Positions 1 through 11,100 of a stretch of DNA of 64,000 bases are shown here, one piece after another. The notes beneath the pieces are model-generated. The model was given only the letters and a program-made list of their open reading frames with translations. It had not been told where the DNA came from and did not search any database. The DNA is from Thermoanaerobacter ethanolicus JW 200. Lineage in GTDB: Bacteria > Bacillota > Thermoanaerobacteria > Thermoanaerobacterales > Thermoanaerobacteraceae. A program made the position numbers and the translations under genes. Position 1 is the stretch's first letter; every line of letters begins with the position of its first letter. The stretch covers positions 124,001 to 188,000 of the forward strand of contig NZ_CP033580.1 of assembly GCF_003722315.1 (NCBI RefSeq). Reading direction: 5' to 3'.

Positions 1-775
1 GGCCAAATTTCATCTTTACTGTATTACATCCAAGAGCAAGGGCTATTATTTGATGCCCTAAGCATATTCCAAGCACAGGTTTTATACCTATAAATTGTTT
101 AGTAAGTTCTATTGCATAAACTGCATCTTTAGGGTCTCCTGGTCCATTTGAAAGAAATATTGCATCGGGATTTATTTGCATAACATCATCATAACTTGTA
201 TTATAAGGAAACACATAAATATCAAACCCAACAGAATTTAGCATCTTTAAAATACTTTTTTTTGTGCCAAGGTCAATAAAAGCAAGTTTTGGGCCAATAC
301 CCGCTATACGATATGACCTTTTTGTAGAAACTTCTTCTAAAAGATTTGTTTGGTCAAATTCTATGTCGTCGTCAGGGTTACAAGTTATAATTCCTCTCAT
401 AGTTCCATTTTCTCTAAGCTTTTTTGTCAAAGCCCTTGTATCAATTCCCGATAATACTGGTATGTTGTGCTTATCAAGATAGCTTAAAAGCGACTCCTCA
501 CTTTGAAAATTACTAGGCTTATCGCAATATTCCCGTACCACAAATCCTCTTATATAAGGCTTTTCTGATTGAAAGTCGTATTTGTTAATGCCGTAATTTC
601 CTATTAAAGGATATGTCATGACAACTATTTGACCTGCATAAGATGGATCTGTTATGGCTTCTTGATAGCCTGTCATACCTGTGGTAAAAACAACCTCTCC
701 ATATCCTTTTTTGTTTTTGCTTATTAACTCACCTTCAAATATGCTTCCATCCTCAAGTTTTAAATAACCTTTCAT
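1..775 (-). CDS. carA: Carbamoyl-phosphate synthase small subunit, partial (3' end outside window)
   Basis: Glutaminase subunit that hydrolyses glutamine and passes ammonia to the large subunit for carbamoyl phosphate synthesis, here for arginine. The first 258 codons are present and the frame runs off the left edge, so roughly the last 100 residues are missing from view. The N-terminal CarA domain shows SGIDTRALTKKLRENG and MRGIIT. The class I amidotransferase nucleophile is the Cys of GICLGHQ, encoded at 62-64; the His-Glu part of the triad lies beyond the edge. The ATG at 775 follows the argD stop by one base, so it is the promoter-distal gene seen of the arg operon. carB would be expected next. 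Confidence 0.95.
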   Translation of the reverse strand, partial: MKGYLKLEDGSIFEGELISKNKKGYGEVVFTTGMTGYQEAITDPSYAGQIVVMTYPLIGNYGINKYDFQSEKPYIRGFVVREYCDKPSNFQSEESLLSYLDKHNIPVLSGIDTRALTKKLRENGTMRGIITCNPDDDIEFDQTNLLEEVSTKRSYRIAGIGPKLAFIDLGTKKSILKMLNSVGFDIYVFPYNTSYDDVMQINPDAIFLSNGPGDPKDAVYAIELTKQFIGIKPVLGICLGHQIIALALGCNTVKMKFG

Positions 776-776
776 G

Positions 777-1961
777 CTAAAACCCCATTTCACAAAGTAC
801 ATCCTCCAGTATTATTAACGCCGTATCTATTTCCTCTTCTGTCACAGTAAGAGGAGGAACAAATCTTAAAACATTGTGGCTGATACAATTTATAAGTAAG
901 CCTTTTCCCATTGCCTTTGTCACAATATCCGAAGCTTCTTCCATATCCATTTCGCAGCCTATCATAAGGCCCTTTCCTCTCACCTCTTTTATGACACTGT
1001 ATTTCTCCTTTAAATTTTTAAGTTTTCTCCTAAAATACTCGCCTTTTTGAGCCACACTATCTAAAAAGCCTTCCTTTGTTATTTCATTCATCACTGCAAT
1101 TCCTGCGGCGCAAGCTAAAGGACTCCCGCCAAATGTGGAGGCATGGTCTCCCGGTTGAAAAACAGCTTTATCCTCTTTTGCGACAATAGCTCCTATTGGG
1201 AAGCCTCCTCCCAATCCCTTTGCTAAAGTCATAATGTCAGGAGTTATGCCGTAATGTTCATATCCAAAAAGTTTTCCCGTCCTTCCTATACCTGTCTGAA
1301 CTTCGTCTATTATAAAGAGAATGTCATTTTCATCACATATTTCTCTTGCTGCCTTTATATACTCCGGTGTAGCTTCATGGATACCACCTTCGCCTTGCAC
1401 TACTTCCAGCATAATTGCACACACTTCATCATCAATTGCTTCATAAAGAGCGTCAATATCATTAAAAGGTACATATTTAAAACCAGAAAGAAGTGGGCCA
1501 AAACCTTTGTGATATTTCTCTTGACCTGTCGCAGTAAGTGCCCCAAAAGTTCTACCGTGAAAAGAATTTTTGGCAGATATAACTTTGTACCTTTTACTAC
1601 CGTATTTTAATGAGGCATATTTTCTGGCAAGTTTTATTGCGCCTTCATTTGCTTCTGCACCACTATTTACAAAAAATACCTTGTCCCCAAAGGAGTTTTC
1701 CGCGATTGTCTTTGCAAGTTGTATCTGATTCTCATTCCAATAAAGATTAGAACAGTGTATAAGTTTTTCGGATTGGTTCTTTATAGCATCAACTAATGCC
1801 GGATGACAATGCCCCAGTGAATTTACTGCAATGCCTGCAACAAAATCGAGATAAACATTCCCTTTGTCATCCCACACTTTTGTCCCTTTTCCCTCTACCA
1901 GGGTAATAGGGTATCTGCTGTAAGTATTCATTAGATATTTCTTATCCTCAGAGGTTATCAT
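777..1961 (-). CDS. argD: Acetylornithine aminotransferase
   Basis: PLP-dependent class III aminotransferase that makes N-acetylornithine from the semialdehyde, using glutamate. The protein is about 394 residues, normal for the family. Visible motifs are FVNSGAEANEGAIKLAR, the Asp of FIIDEVQTGIGRTG, and the PLP lysine in TLAKGLGGG. It overlaps the end of argB by 14 bases. The frame stays open to a TTG at 1967, but the ATG at 1961 is the better start; an ATG at 1931 (MNTYSRYP) is also possible and would fit the usual family N-terminus. Fourth gene of the arg operon. Confidence 0.94.
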   Translation of the reverse strand: MITSEDKKYLMNTYSRYPITLVEGKGTKVWDDKGNVYLDFVAGIAVNSLGHCHPALVDAIKNQSEKLIHCSNLYWNENQIQLAKTIAENSFGDKVFFVNSGAEANEGAIKLARKYASLKYGSKRYKVISAKNSFHGRTFGALTATGQEKYHKGFGPLLSGFKYVPFNDIDALYEAIDDEVCAIMLEVVQGEGGIHEATPEYIKAAREICDENDILFIIDEVQTGIGRTGKLFGYEHYGITPDIMTLAKGLGGGFPIGAIVAKEDKAVFQPGDHASTFGGSPLACAAGIAVMNEITKEGFLDSVAQKGEYFRRKLKNLKEKYSVIKEVRGKGLMIGCEMDMEEASDIVTKAMGKGLLINCISHNVLRFVPPLTVTEEEIDTALIILEDVLCEMGF

Positions 1962-2847
1962 CGTCAAAACATTCCTTTCCTATCATAGTACCTATTCCTT
2001 CATCAGTAAAAATTTCAAGAAGCAATGAATGTGTAAGCCTTCCGTCAATGATGTGAGCTCTTTTCACGCCATTTTCAACAGCTTTTATGCAACATTCAAG
2101 TTTTGGTATCATTCCACCGTTTATGCGTCCCGAATTCATAAATTCTTTTGCATGCTCTAAGTCCATTCGGGATATTAGGCTACTTTTATCATTTATATTT
2201 GATAGAATTCCTTCGACATCTGTAAGTAAAATTAGTTTTTCAGCCTTTAATGCTTCTGCGATTTTTCCTGCTGCAGTATCCGCATTTACATTGTATGTTT
2301 TGCCGTCATCTCCGAAAGATGTCGGTGCAATAACAGGTATATAGCCTTTTTCCAGCATCATCGTTATTACATCTATGTTTACATCTACAATTTTTCCTAC
2401 GTATCCTATGTCGCCGTTTGAGGTATCTTTTTCCGCCTTTAAAAGTCTCCCATCTTTCCCGCTTACGCCAATCGCCTGGCCCCCTAGTTCATTGATCAAG
2501 GATACAATTTCTTTGTTGATACGACCTGTCAGCACCATTTCAACAATTTCCATAGTGGCTTCGTCAGTAACCCGCAGTCCATTTACAAATTTTGACTCTA
2601 TCCCTAACTTTTCTAGCATCTTATTTATTTCTGGTCCACCGCCATGTACAACTACGGGGTTTAATCCTACAAATTTCATCAATACAATGTCCTGCATTAC
2701 CATTCTTTTTAAATTGCAGTCTAACATTGCACTTCCACCGTATTTTATTACAACTGTCTTGCCGGAGAACTTTTTAATATAAGGGAGTGCTTCTATTAAA
2801 ACATGGGCTTTTGCGATTTCGTCACCATATTTTTGCTTTCTAATCAT
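1948..2847 (-). CDS. argB: Acetylglutamate kinase
   Basis: Phosphorylates N-acetylglutamate, the second step of the acetylated arginine pathway. The 299-residue protein belongs to the amino acid kinase family: the glycine-rich VIKYGGSAM near residue 35, VVVHGGGPEI near residue 70 and NVNADTAAG near residue 190 are the ATP and substrate binding segments. Its ATG overlaps the argJ stop codon in an ATGA arrangement, so translation is probably coupled. A GGGAG ribosome site lies just upstream inside argJ. The enzyme is usually the arginine-inhibited step when ArgJ recycles acetyl groups, as here. Confidence 0.95.
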   Translation of the reverse strand: MIRKQKYGDEIAKAHVLIEALPYIKKFSGKTVVIKYGGSAMLDCNLKRMVMQDIVLMKFVGLNPVVVHGGGPEINKMLEKLGIESKFVNGLRVTDEATMEIVEMVLTGRINKEIVSLINELGGQAIGVSGKDGRLLKAEKDTSNGDIGYVGKIVDVNIDVITMMLEKGYIPVIAPTSFGDDGKTYNVNADTAAGKIAEALKAEKLILLTDVEGILSNINDKSSLISRMDLEHAKEFMNSGRINGGMIPKLECCIKAVENGVKRAHIIDGRLTHSLLLEIFTDEGIGTMIGKECFDDDNL

Positions 2848-4064
2848 GTTCTATAACTCCCGTTAATTTTTACATAGTCATAGCTTAAGTCGCACCCCCA
2901 AGAAGTCGCACTATATTCCCCGGCCTTCATATCTACGGTTACAGTAATCTCTTTTTCTTTTAAAATTTCTTTGGCTAAAGCCTCATCAAAAAAGATGTAA
3001 CCTCCGTTTTCACAAACTTTAATTTCTCCTTTCATGCTTTTTAAATATATGTCAACTCTACTTGCGTCAAAATCTGCTCCTGAATATCCCACTGCCGCGA
3101 GAATCCTTCCCCAGTTGGCATCTTCACCGAATATAGCTGTCTTTACAAGATTTGAGTTTACGATAGACTTTGCAGCTAATCTTGCATCTTTTTCAGTTTT
3201 TGCATTTATTACATTTACTTCCATGAACTTAGTTGCTCCTTCCCCATCCTTCACAATAAGTTTTGCAAGAGTTTTATTCACATACTCTAAGGCTTTATAA
3301 AACACATCAAACTCATGAGTCCCTTCTTCTATTATTTTGTTTTGCGCTTCCCCATTTGCAAGTATTACCGCTGTATCATTTGTGCTCATATCTCCATCAA
3401 CAGAAATCATGTTATAAGTTTTGTCTACAGTTTCTTTAAAAGCTTTGTTTAATGCAACTTTAGTTATACTCGCATCTGTAAGTATAAAAGAAAGCATTGT
3501 CGCCATATTTGGATGTATCATACCTGACCCTTTTGCAAACCCTGTCATTGTAACAATTTTACCTTCTATTACAAACTTGGCTGTCACACCTTTTAAAAAA
3601 GTATCTGTTGTCATTATAGCTTCAGCCGCTTGGTACCCACCCTCTGTTGAAAGATTTTCTGCCGCAGCCTCAATCCCTTTTAAAACTTTTTCCATAGGAA
3701 GAGGTGCACCAATAACCCCTGTAGAACATACCAGCACATTTTCTTCATCTATTTTAAGAAGTTGTGACACTTTTTTGGCCATGTTAACAGCATCCTCAAA
3801 ACCTTTTTCTCCTGTGCAGGCATTGGCATTGCCACTGTTTATAATGATCGCCTGTGCTATACCTTTTTCTATTCTTTTCATATCAAGAAGGACTGGCGCT
3901 GCTTTAACCTTATTCGTTGTAAATACAGCCGCTGCATTTGCCACTTTTTCTGAATATATGAGTGCGACATCTTTTTTGCTTTTTTTAATTCCTGCAAAGA
4001 TACCCGAAGCCAAAAAGCCTTTCGGCAGTTCAATACTTCCTTCTAAAATCTCCAACTCTTCCAT
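2844..4064 (-). CDS. argJ: Glutamate N-acetyltransferase / amino-acid acetyltransferase
   Basis: Transfers the acetyl group from acetylornithine to glutamate, and in bifunctional forms also from acetyl-CoA. The protein is about 406 residues. The self-cleavage site is MIHPNMATMLSF, where the Thr of ATM becomes the N-terminal nucleophile of the beta chain; GNANACTG and the C-terminal WGCDLSYDYVKIN are also typical. I chose the ATG at 4064 because a GGAGG ribosome site sits 8 bases upstream; the frame stays open to a TTG at 4079, which would place the start inside that site. It follows argC by 41 bases and overlaps argB by four. Confidence 0.95.
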   Translation of the reverse strand: MEELEILEGSIELPKGFLASGIFAGIKKSKKDVALIYSEKVANAAAVFTTNKVKAAPVLLDMKRIEKGIAQAIIINSGNANACTGEKGFEDAVNMAKKVSQLLKIDEENVLVCSTGVIGAPLPMEKVLKGIEAAAENLSTEGGYQAAEAIMTTDTFLKGVTAKFVIEGKIVTMTGFAKGSGMIHPNMATMLSFILTDASITKVALNKAFKETVDKTYNMISVDGDMSTNDTAVILANGEAQNKIIEEGTHEFDVFYKALEYVNKTLAKLIVKDGEGATKFMEVNVINAKTEKDARLAAKSIVNSNLVKTAIFGEDANWGRILAAVGYSGADFDASRVDIYLKSMKGEIKVCENGGYIFFDEALAKEILKEKEITVTVDMKAGEYSATSWGCDLSYDYVKINGSYRT

Positions 4065-4105
4065 TATCAAATCCTCCAAATCCCTTTTTTTGTTTGTGTT
4101 TTTAT

Positions 4106-5140
4106 CTACGGATATATTGGAACTATATCAAGTCCAGTATTTTCATCTATTCCAAACATAATATTCATATTTTGCACTGCCTGGCCTGACGCCCCTTTAA
4201 CGAGATTATCAATTGCAGACATCACTATTAAAGTATTAGTATGTTTATCAACTTCAAACCCTATGTGACAAAAATTCGACCCATAAACATTTTTTGTTGC
4301 AGGGTAATCGCCAGGTTGTAACACTTTTACAAAATACTCATTTTTATAAAAATCGGTGTAAATATTATAAACAGTGTTTACATCCATATCTTTTTTTAGT
4401 TTGCAGTACATAGTACTTAAAATTCCTCTTGTCATTGGCGTAAGGTGGGGAGTAAACACAACAGACACTTTTTCACCAAAAACTTTTGAAAGCTCTTGCT
4501 CCATCTCTGGGATATGTCTATGCTTTGCAACATTATACGCTTTTATGTTTTCATTGCATTCTGCATACATATTGTTATGGGAGGGATTGTGACCTGCCCC
4601 TGATACGCCTGACTTTGAATCAACAATTACATTCCCCTCTATTATGCCATTTTTCAAAAGAGGCATAAGCCCTAATATAACGCTTGTAGGATAACATCCA
4701 GGATTTCCTACAACTTGAGCCTCTTTTATAGTATCTCTGTAAACTTCCGGAAGACCATATACCCTTTTAATACCTTCATAATTTTCATAATCTCCACCAT
4801 ACCATTCTTTATAGACAGAGTAATCGTCAAATCTAAAGTCAGCTCCTAAGTCAATCACCTTTACTCCTTTTTTTACAGCTTCTCTGGCGATTTTTGAAGC
4901 ATGACCTGAAGGCAAAGCCGTAAATATGACATCGCATTCTGACATTGCCTTTTCTAGGCTTAACTCTTCCAACTCTTTGTCGCAAAAACCAATGAGGGAT
5001 GAATAAACATCCGAAATTGCTTTGGTATTATAACTTTGAGAAGAAAGATATTTTATCTCTACTTTTTCATGCTTTGAGAGAATTCTTATAAGTTCGACTC
5101 CTGTATAACCCGTTGCCCCAAATATTCCTACTCTCACCAT
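4106..5140 (-). CDS. argC: N-acetyl-gamma-glutamyl-phosphate reductase
   Basis: NADPH-dependent reduction of acetylglutamyl phosphate to the semialdehyde, third step of arginine synthesis. The 344-residue protein has the N-terminal Rossmann motif [15 protein letters not shown] and the active-site Cys in [11 protein letters not shown]; a His in [12 protein letters not shown] completes the site. It is the first gene of the arg operon, with a GGGAGG ribosome site before the ATG. ArgR-type boxes lie 60-110 bases upstream of the start, so repression by arginine is likely. Confidence 0.95.
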   Translation of the reverse strand: MVRVGIFGATGYTGVELIRILSKHEKVEIKYLSSQSYNTKAISDVYSSLIGFCDKELEELSLEKAMSECDVIFTALPSGHASKIAREAVKKGVKVIDLGADFRFDDYSVYKEWYGGDYENYEGIKRVYGLPEVYRDTIKEAQVVGNPGCYPTSVILGLMPLLKNGIIEGNVIVDSKSGVSGAGHNPSHNNMYAECNENIKAYNVAKHRHIPEMEQELSKVFGEKVSVVFTPHLTPMTRGILSTMYCKLKKDMDVNTVYNIYTDFYKNEYFVKVLQPGDYPATKNVYGSNFCHIGFEVDKHTNTLIVMSAIDNLVKGASGQAVQNMNIMFGIDENTGLDIVPIYP

Positions 5141-5203
5141 TTAAAGTGCCTCCCTCTTTTACATCCCCTGTCATTTATTAATATATATACGCTTTGATTT
5201 ATA

Positions 5204-5247
5204 TTTATGCATAAAGTGTTAAAAAAATATTTTTTAATGCATAAATA
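5204..5247 (-). promoter_or_regulatory. Two ArgR-type boxes upstream of argC
   Basis: A perfect palindrome TTTATGCATAAA (5204-5215) and a second TTAATGCATAAATA (5234-5247) share the ATGCAT core seen in ARG boxes of Gram-positive thermophiles, spaced about three helical turns apart. They lie 64-107 bases upstream of the argC start. ArgR binding is inferred; the argR gene itself is not in the window. Confidence 0.5.
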
Positions 5248-5366
5248 CAATATTTAATTTATAATTATACAACTTTTATTTTACATTATACCACCATAAA
5301 AAATTTTTTCAAGAGTTTTTCATAAAAAATTTCGTTAAATTATTTCGCAAAAATAAAAAATAATGA

Positions 5367-5395
5367 TTGACAAATTCCTAACGATGTGTTATATT
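5367..5395 (+). promoter_or_regulatory. SigA-type promoter of adhB
   Basis: TTGACA (5367-5372), a 17-base spacer and TATATT (5390-5395). Transcription should start near 5402, giving a leader of about 100 bases before the adhB ATG. It is among the strongest promoter matches in the window, fitting the high expression known for AdhB in this group. Confidence 0.75.
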
Positions 5396-5398
5396 ATA

Positions 5399-5419
5399 AA
5401 TTGTATACTGTATACAATT
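5399..5419. promoter_or_regulatory. 21-bp perfect palindrome over the adhB transcription start
   Basis: Two 10-base arms, AATTGTATAC and GTATACAATT, flank a single central T. The palindrome begins three bases after the -10 box and covers the predicted start site, the classic position for a repressor operator. The GTATAC half-site resembles GntR-family operators, but the cognate protein is unknown; this is inference from symmetry and position. Confidence 0.6.
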
Positions 5420-5501
5420 ATAAAATAAATTATTAATAATTAACGGGTTAGCTAGTATTCACATTAATAACTTTCCCAGTATTTCAGGAGGTGTCTTAAT
5501 A

Positions 5502-6560
5502 ATGAAAGGTTTTGCAATGCTCAGTATCGGTAAAGTCGGTTGGATTGAAAAAGAAAAGCCTACTCCCGGCCCTTTTGACGCTATCGTAAGACCTCTAGCT
5601 GTGGCCCCTTGCACTTCGGACGTTCATACCGTTTTTGAAGGTGCTATTGGCGAAAGACATAACATGATACTCGGTCACGAAGCTGTAGGTGAAGTAGTTG
5701 AAGTAGGTAGTGAGGTAAAAGATTTTAAACCTGGTGATCGCGTTGTTGTACCAGCTATTACCCCTGATTGGCGAACCTCTGAAGTACAAAGAGGATATCA
5801 CCAACACTCTGGTGGAATGCTGGCAGGCTGGAAATTTTCGAATATAAAAGATGGTGTTTTTGGTGAATTTTTTCATGTGAACGATGCTGATATGAATTTA
5901 GCACATCTGCCTAAGGAAATTCCATTGGAAGCTGCAGTTATGATTCCCGATATGATGACTACTGGCTTTCACGGAGCCGAACTGGCAGAAATAGAATTAG
6001 GTGCAACGGTAGCGGTTTTGGGTATTGGTCCAGTAGGTCTTATGGCAGTCGCTGGTGCCAAATTGCGGGGTGCTGGAAGAATTATTGCAGTAGGCAGTAG
6101 ACCTGTTTGTGTAGATGCTGCAAAATACTATGGAGCTACTGATATTGTAAACTATAAAAATGGTCCTATCGAAAGCCAGATTATGGATTTAACGGAAGGC
6201 AAAGGTGTTGATGCTGCCATCATCGCTGGAGGAAATGCTGACATTATGGCTACAGCAGTTAAGATTGTTAAACCAGGCGGCACCATCGCTAATGTAAATT
6301 ATTTTGGCGAAGGAGATGTTCTGCCTGTTCCTCGTCTTGAATGGGGTTGCGGCATGGCTCATAAAGCTATAAAAGGCGGTTTATGCCCTGGTGGACGTCT
6401 AAGAATGGAAAGACTGATTGACCTTGTTTTTTATAAGCGTGTCGATCCTTCCAAACTCGTCACTCATGTTTTTCAAGGATTTGATAATATTGAAAAAGCT
6501 CTAATGCTGATGAAAGATAAACCAAAAGACCTAATCAAACCTGTTGTGATATTAACATAA
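5502..6560 (+). CDS. adhB: NADP-dependent zinc secondary alcohol dehydrogenase
   Basis: Medium-chain dehydrogenase that interconverts secondary or primary alcohols with ketones or aldehydes using NADP(H), and in Thermoanaerobacter takes part in ethanol formation from acetyl-CoA and acetaldehyde. The 352-residue length equals the T. brockii enzyme. Zinc ligands Cys37 (APCTSD), His59 (GHEAVGE) and Asp150 (PDMM) are present, as is the NADP Rossmann loop GIGPVGLMAVAG followed by VGSRP, whose Gly and Ser-Arg accept the 2'-phosphate. AGGAGGTG precedes the ATG. It is monocistronic, with its own promoter and terminator, and diverges from the arg operon. The sequence differs from T. brockii ADH at scattered positions, for example KPTPGP and TSDVHT. 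Confidence 0.97.
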   Translation: MKGFAMLSIGKVGWIEKEKPTPGPFDAIVRPLAVAPCTSDVHTVFEGAIGERHNMILGHEAVGEVVEVGSEVKDFKPGDRVVVPAITPDWRTSEVQRGYHQHSGGMLAGWKFSNIKDGVFGEFFHVNDADMNLAHLPKEIPLEAAVMIPDMMTTGFHGAELAEIELGATVAVLGIGPVGLMAVAGAKLRGAGRIIAVGSRPVCVDAAKYYGATDIVNYKNGPIESQIMDLTEGKGVDAAIIAGGNADIMATAVKIVKPGGTIANVNYFGEGDVLPVPRLEWGCGMAHKAIKGGLCPGGRLRMERLIDLVFYKRVDPSKLVTHVFQGFDNIEKALMLMKDKPKDLIKPVVILT

Positions 6561-6591
6561 AAATGGGGACTTAAACCCCCATTTTTATGTT
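6554..6591 (+). terminator. Terminator after adhB
   Basis: Perfect 15-bp stem: AACATAAAAATGGGG (6554-6568) pairs with CCCCATTTTTATGTT (6577-6591) around an 8-base loop. The 3' arm itself holds five T residues. The stem overlaps the adhB stop codon. Confidence 0.8.
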
Positions 6592-6636
6592 GATAAAGCT
6601 AAATACAACGGTTTTTTTTTGTGACACATCGGCCTT

Positions 6637-6675
6637 TTGTTAAAAAATAACAATAAATAGTTATTTTCGTAACAT
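6637..6675 (+). promoter_or_regulatory. Two Rex-like sites upstream of nfnAB
   Basis: TTGTTAAAAAATAACAA (6637-6653) has perfect Rex half-sites TTGTTA and TAACAA but a 5-base centre instead of 6. TAGTTA-N6-TAACAT (6658-6675) has the right spacing and 10 of 12 consensus half-site bases. Rex senses the NADH/NAD ratio and often controls alcohol and ferredoxin genes in this group. Binding here is inferred; I found no clear SigA promoter in the same gap. Confidence 0.45.
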
Positions 6676-6754
6676 TTTTATTGTCATTAATACTAATAAT
6701 ATCTTCGAAAGTGATAAAATATTGCTGAAATCTTAATAGAAGAGGAGGATTATC

Positions 6755-9020
<2,266 letters not shown>

Positions 9021-9036
9021 ACATCTTTCGGTAAAC

Positions 9037-9094
9037 TAAAGAGACGATAGCAAGTCGGTGCTGTGGAAGGACATACATCCAGCTATCGTCTCTT
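9037..9094 (+). terminator. Long-loop hairpin after nfnB
   Basis: AAAGAGACGATAGC (9037-9050) pairs perfectly with GCTATCGTCTCTTT (9081-9094), followed by TTATTTATG. The 30-base loop could hold a small inner stem (TGGA/TCCA). Position and the T-rich tail support termination of nfnAB; the large loop is unusual. Confidence 0.55.
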
Positions 9095-9270
9095 TTATTT
9101 ATGAATTTATCGTTTTGCCTGCTCATTTATTTCCTGTTCAGCAATCGTTTTTAAAATTTTGTTGCTTGCATCTATTAATAAAAACTACCTTCTATTTTGC
9201 ATCTTTCAAAAGCAAAAAGCCGCCTTTAGGCTAACTCATTATTCCTTTACTACCCATTGATTTATTCATC
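9095..9270. other. Intergenic stretch with probable gene debris
   Basis: No intact gene. On the minus strand a 25-codon open stretch ending at 9106 (FLLIDASNKILKTIAEQ...) reads like the tail of a lost protein, but has no start codon. A weak hairpin AGCC-TAAA-GGC at about 9216-9234, followed by T residues on the minus strand, may terminate the truncated polX copy. Confidence 0.25.
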
Positions 9271-10181
9271 TCACTTCAATTGGAATAATTTGTAGATTTC
9301 ATGAACTTCATAAGTGTTTATTACATCTTTTGCCTACCGTATTCGTTCATTTTGATACCCATTTGCTTCGCCCTATGCCTCATTGCAGTATTGTGCTCTT
9401 TGCTGCCTGTAAAGTGGTGAAGTGCATAAGGGAATTCTTTTTCCGTTACAACTCTTAAATCTGCATTTATACCTGACTTTAAAATGACACTGGTTTTTGT
9501 ATCTCCTTTTGCTATAACTTCCTTTACCCCTGGATAATTTACAAAGGCTTCCATAACTTTTGAGGAATCTGATGCCGCAGCCAAAATATCAATATCTTTT
9601 ACTATCTCTTTTTTCCTTCGTAAACTACCTGCAATTTTCGTCACTAATGCAGTTTTAGTCATATCTAAATATTCCTTTAATTTAAGCGCTTCTGTGTAAG
9701 CTTCTGGATATAAATGCTGACCGCTGAATTGCTTTACAAACTGTATCCCTTCCAAAATTTTCTTTTGAGTTTTTTCCCCAAAACCCGCAAGATCTATCAA
9801 TCTATTTTCTATACAAGCATATTCCAACTCTCTAATTGTGGTAATATTTAATTTTTCGTATATAGTCTTTATCTTTTTTGGACCAAGACCGGGAATTTTA
9901 AGCATTTCAACAAGCCCTTCAGGAATAGAGGCTTTTAAATCCTCATAATATTTCATTTTACCTGTTAAAACTAGCTCCGTAATCTTTTTATTAATTGCCT
10001 CCCCTATCCCTTTTATGTCTTTTAATCTATCCTCTTTAACAAGGATTTCTATATCTTCATCTAATAATTCTATTGTCCTCGCAGCATTATAATAAGCTCT
10101 CGACTTAAAAGGATTTTCCCCTTTAAGCTCCAGCAATAACCCTATATCGTTTAAAATATTCGCAATCTCCTTTTTATCCAT
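9271..10181 (-). pseudogene. Truncated family X DNA polymerase paralogue lacking its PHP domain
   Basis: An open frame from ATG 10181 to a stop at 9321 gives 286 residues closely matching residues 1-285 of the intact PolX at 26904-28616: the helix-hairpin-helix region (IPGLGPKKIKTIYEKL, DLAGFGEKTQKK) and the nucleotidyltransferase core with catalytic Asp pair in KDIDIL and TGSKEHNTAM. Immediately after NEYG the homology jumps to the last 20 codons of PolX (KDVINTYEV..., 9271-9335), which are now out of frame, so a clean internal deletion of about 268 codons removed the PHP nuclease domain. The shortened frame could still be translated; AAGGGAAG precedes the ATG. Called a pseudogene because a fixed domain was lost. 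Confidence 0.75.
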
Positions 10182-10274
10182 TTTATACTTCCCTTTAGCA
10201 CACAAAATCTTTAGTACATTATACCACAGAAAAAATAAAAAAGAGAGGATTAAATATAGCCTCTCTTTATAAAA

Positions 10275-10334
10275 GACAAGGGGACGGTTCTTTTGTCTTA
10301 TTTCAATATGAAACAAAAAAACCGTCTCCTTGTT
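10275..10334. repeat. REP-like palindromic repeat, inverted pair
   Basis: Two copies of the dispersed repeat in inverted orientation (10275-10298 and 10311-10334, a few mismatches) separated by 12 bases, with the core GGGACGGTTC and its complement. It sits between the truncated polX and the SigY-like operon and could fold as a 24-bp hairpin, so it may also terminate the operon. Confidence 0.75.
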
Positions 10335-10344
10335 CGGGAAAAAG

Positions 10345-11100
10345 TTATATTATTTCAATTTTGTTCATTATTTTCATTGTAAATATGGACAATATTATGC
10401 AATATAGTATTGCCGATATAATTGTAGTTAAAATATTTTCTGTACTAAAGGAATTCGCAAGTGAAATTAAGTTGTAGGGAATAAATTTAGCTATTTTATC
10501 AATATTTACTAATATTGATGAGACTATATGAAGTATTAATACTAATAATGCAGCTATTATACCTTTTTTCAAAATGCTACTCAAAAATATAAGCAATGTT
10601 ATTATGAAAATATAATAAATTGACATTAAGATAGATGATATTAATATTTTATTGAAAGCTATGACGTTGTTATGGAAAAGTGTTGTTGCGTAATAGTAAT
10701 TAATAGCAAATCCAGTTATTATGAAAATTGACAAAGTAACGGAATAATGAAGTATTTTTGATATGACAATAGCTGAAAGGTTAGCACCTTTAGAATAAGG
10801 GAATACTAATTTTTGTGAAGACACTTCTTCTCTTAGGGTTCCCATGAGTGTTAAAAGCACTATCAGTAATGATATTTGATTTAAATCCTTTATATAATTT
10901 TGTACTGCAGATTTCATATCAATTTGTATTAAAGAAGCTAAATCACCATTTATTTCATTTTTAAGCATTTCTGGAAGCAATTTAAGGATTATAGGATCAA
11001 GTATAGCAAATAGAACAATGCCAATTAGAAGTATTAGATATTTGTAATGCCTCCACGATTCTATTATTTCCTTTTTCAGATATGCTTTAAAGGTGTTCAT
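10345..11100 (-). CDS. ABC-2 type transporter permease (YxlG-like)
   Basis: Integral membrane protein of 251 residues with six likely transmembrane segments, starting LILLIGIVLFAILDPIILKL and ending ILYCIILSIFTMKIM. It overlaps the upstream ATPase gene by 14 bases, so the two should form one transporter. It is the last gene of the sigma-factor operon and takes the place of YxlG in the B. subtilis sigY operon. Substrate is unknown; in B. subtilis the corresponding genes are linked to toxic-peptide maintenance, which I only infer here. Confidence 0.8.
   Translation of the reverse strand: MNTFKAYLKKEIIESWRHYKYLILLIGIVLFAILDPIILKLLPEMLKNEINGDLASLIQIDMKSAVQNYIKDLNQISLLIVLLTLMGTLREEVSSQKLVFPYSKGANLSAIVISKILHYSVTLSIFIITGFAINYYYATTLFHNNVIAFNKILISSILMSIYYIFIITLLIFLSSILKKGIIAALLVLILHIVSSILVNIDKIAKFIPYNLISLANSFSTENILTTIISAILYCIILSIFTMKIMNKIEII

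Noticed and set aside
3421-4161. 246-codon frame antisense to argJ
   Set aside because: Long antisense frames are common opposite A-rich coding strands; argJ is unambiguous and this frame matches nothing.
9037-9094. Possible T-box or riboswitch
   Set aside because: Only a simple stem with a large loop is present, downstream of nfnB; no T-box or aptamer motif.
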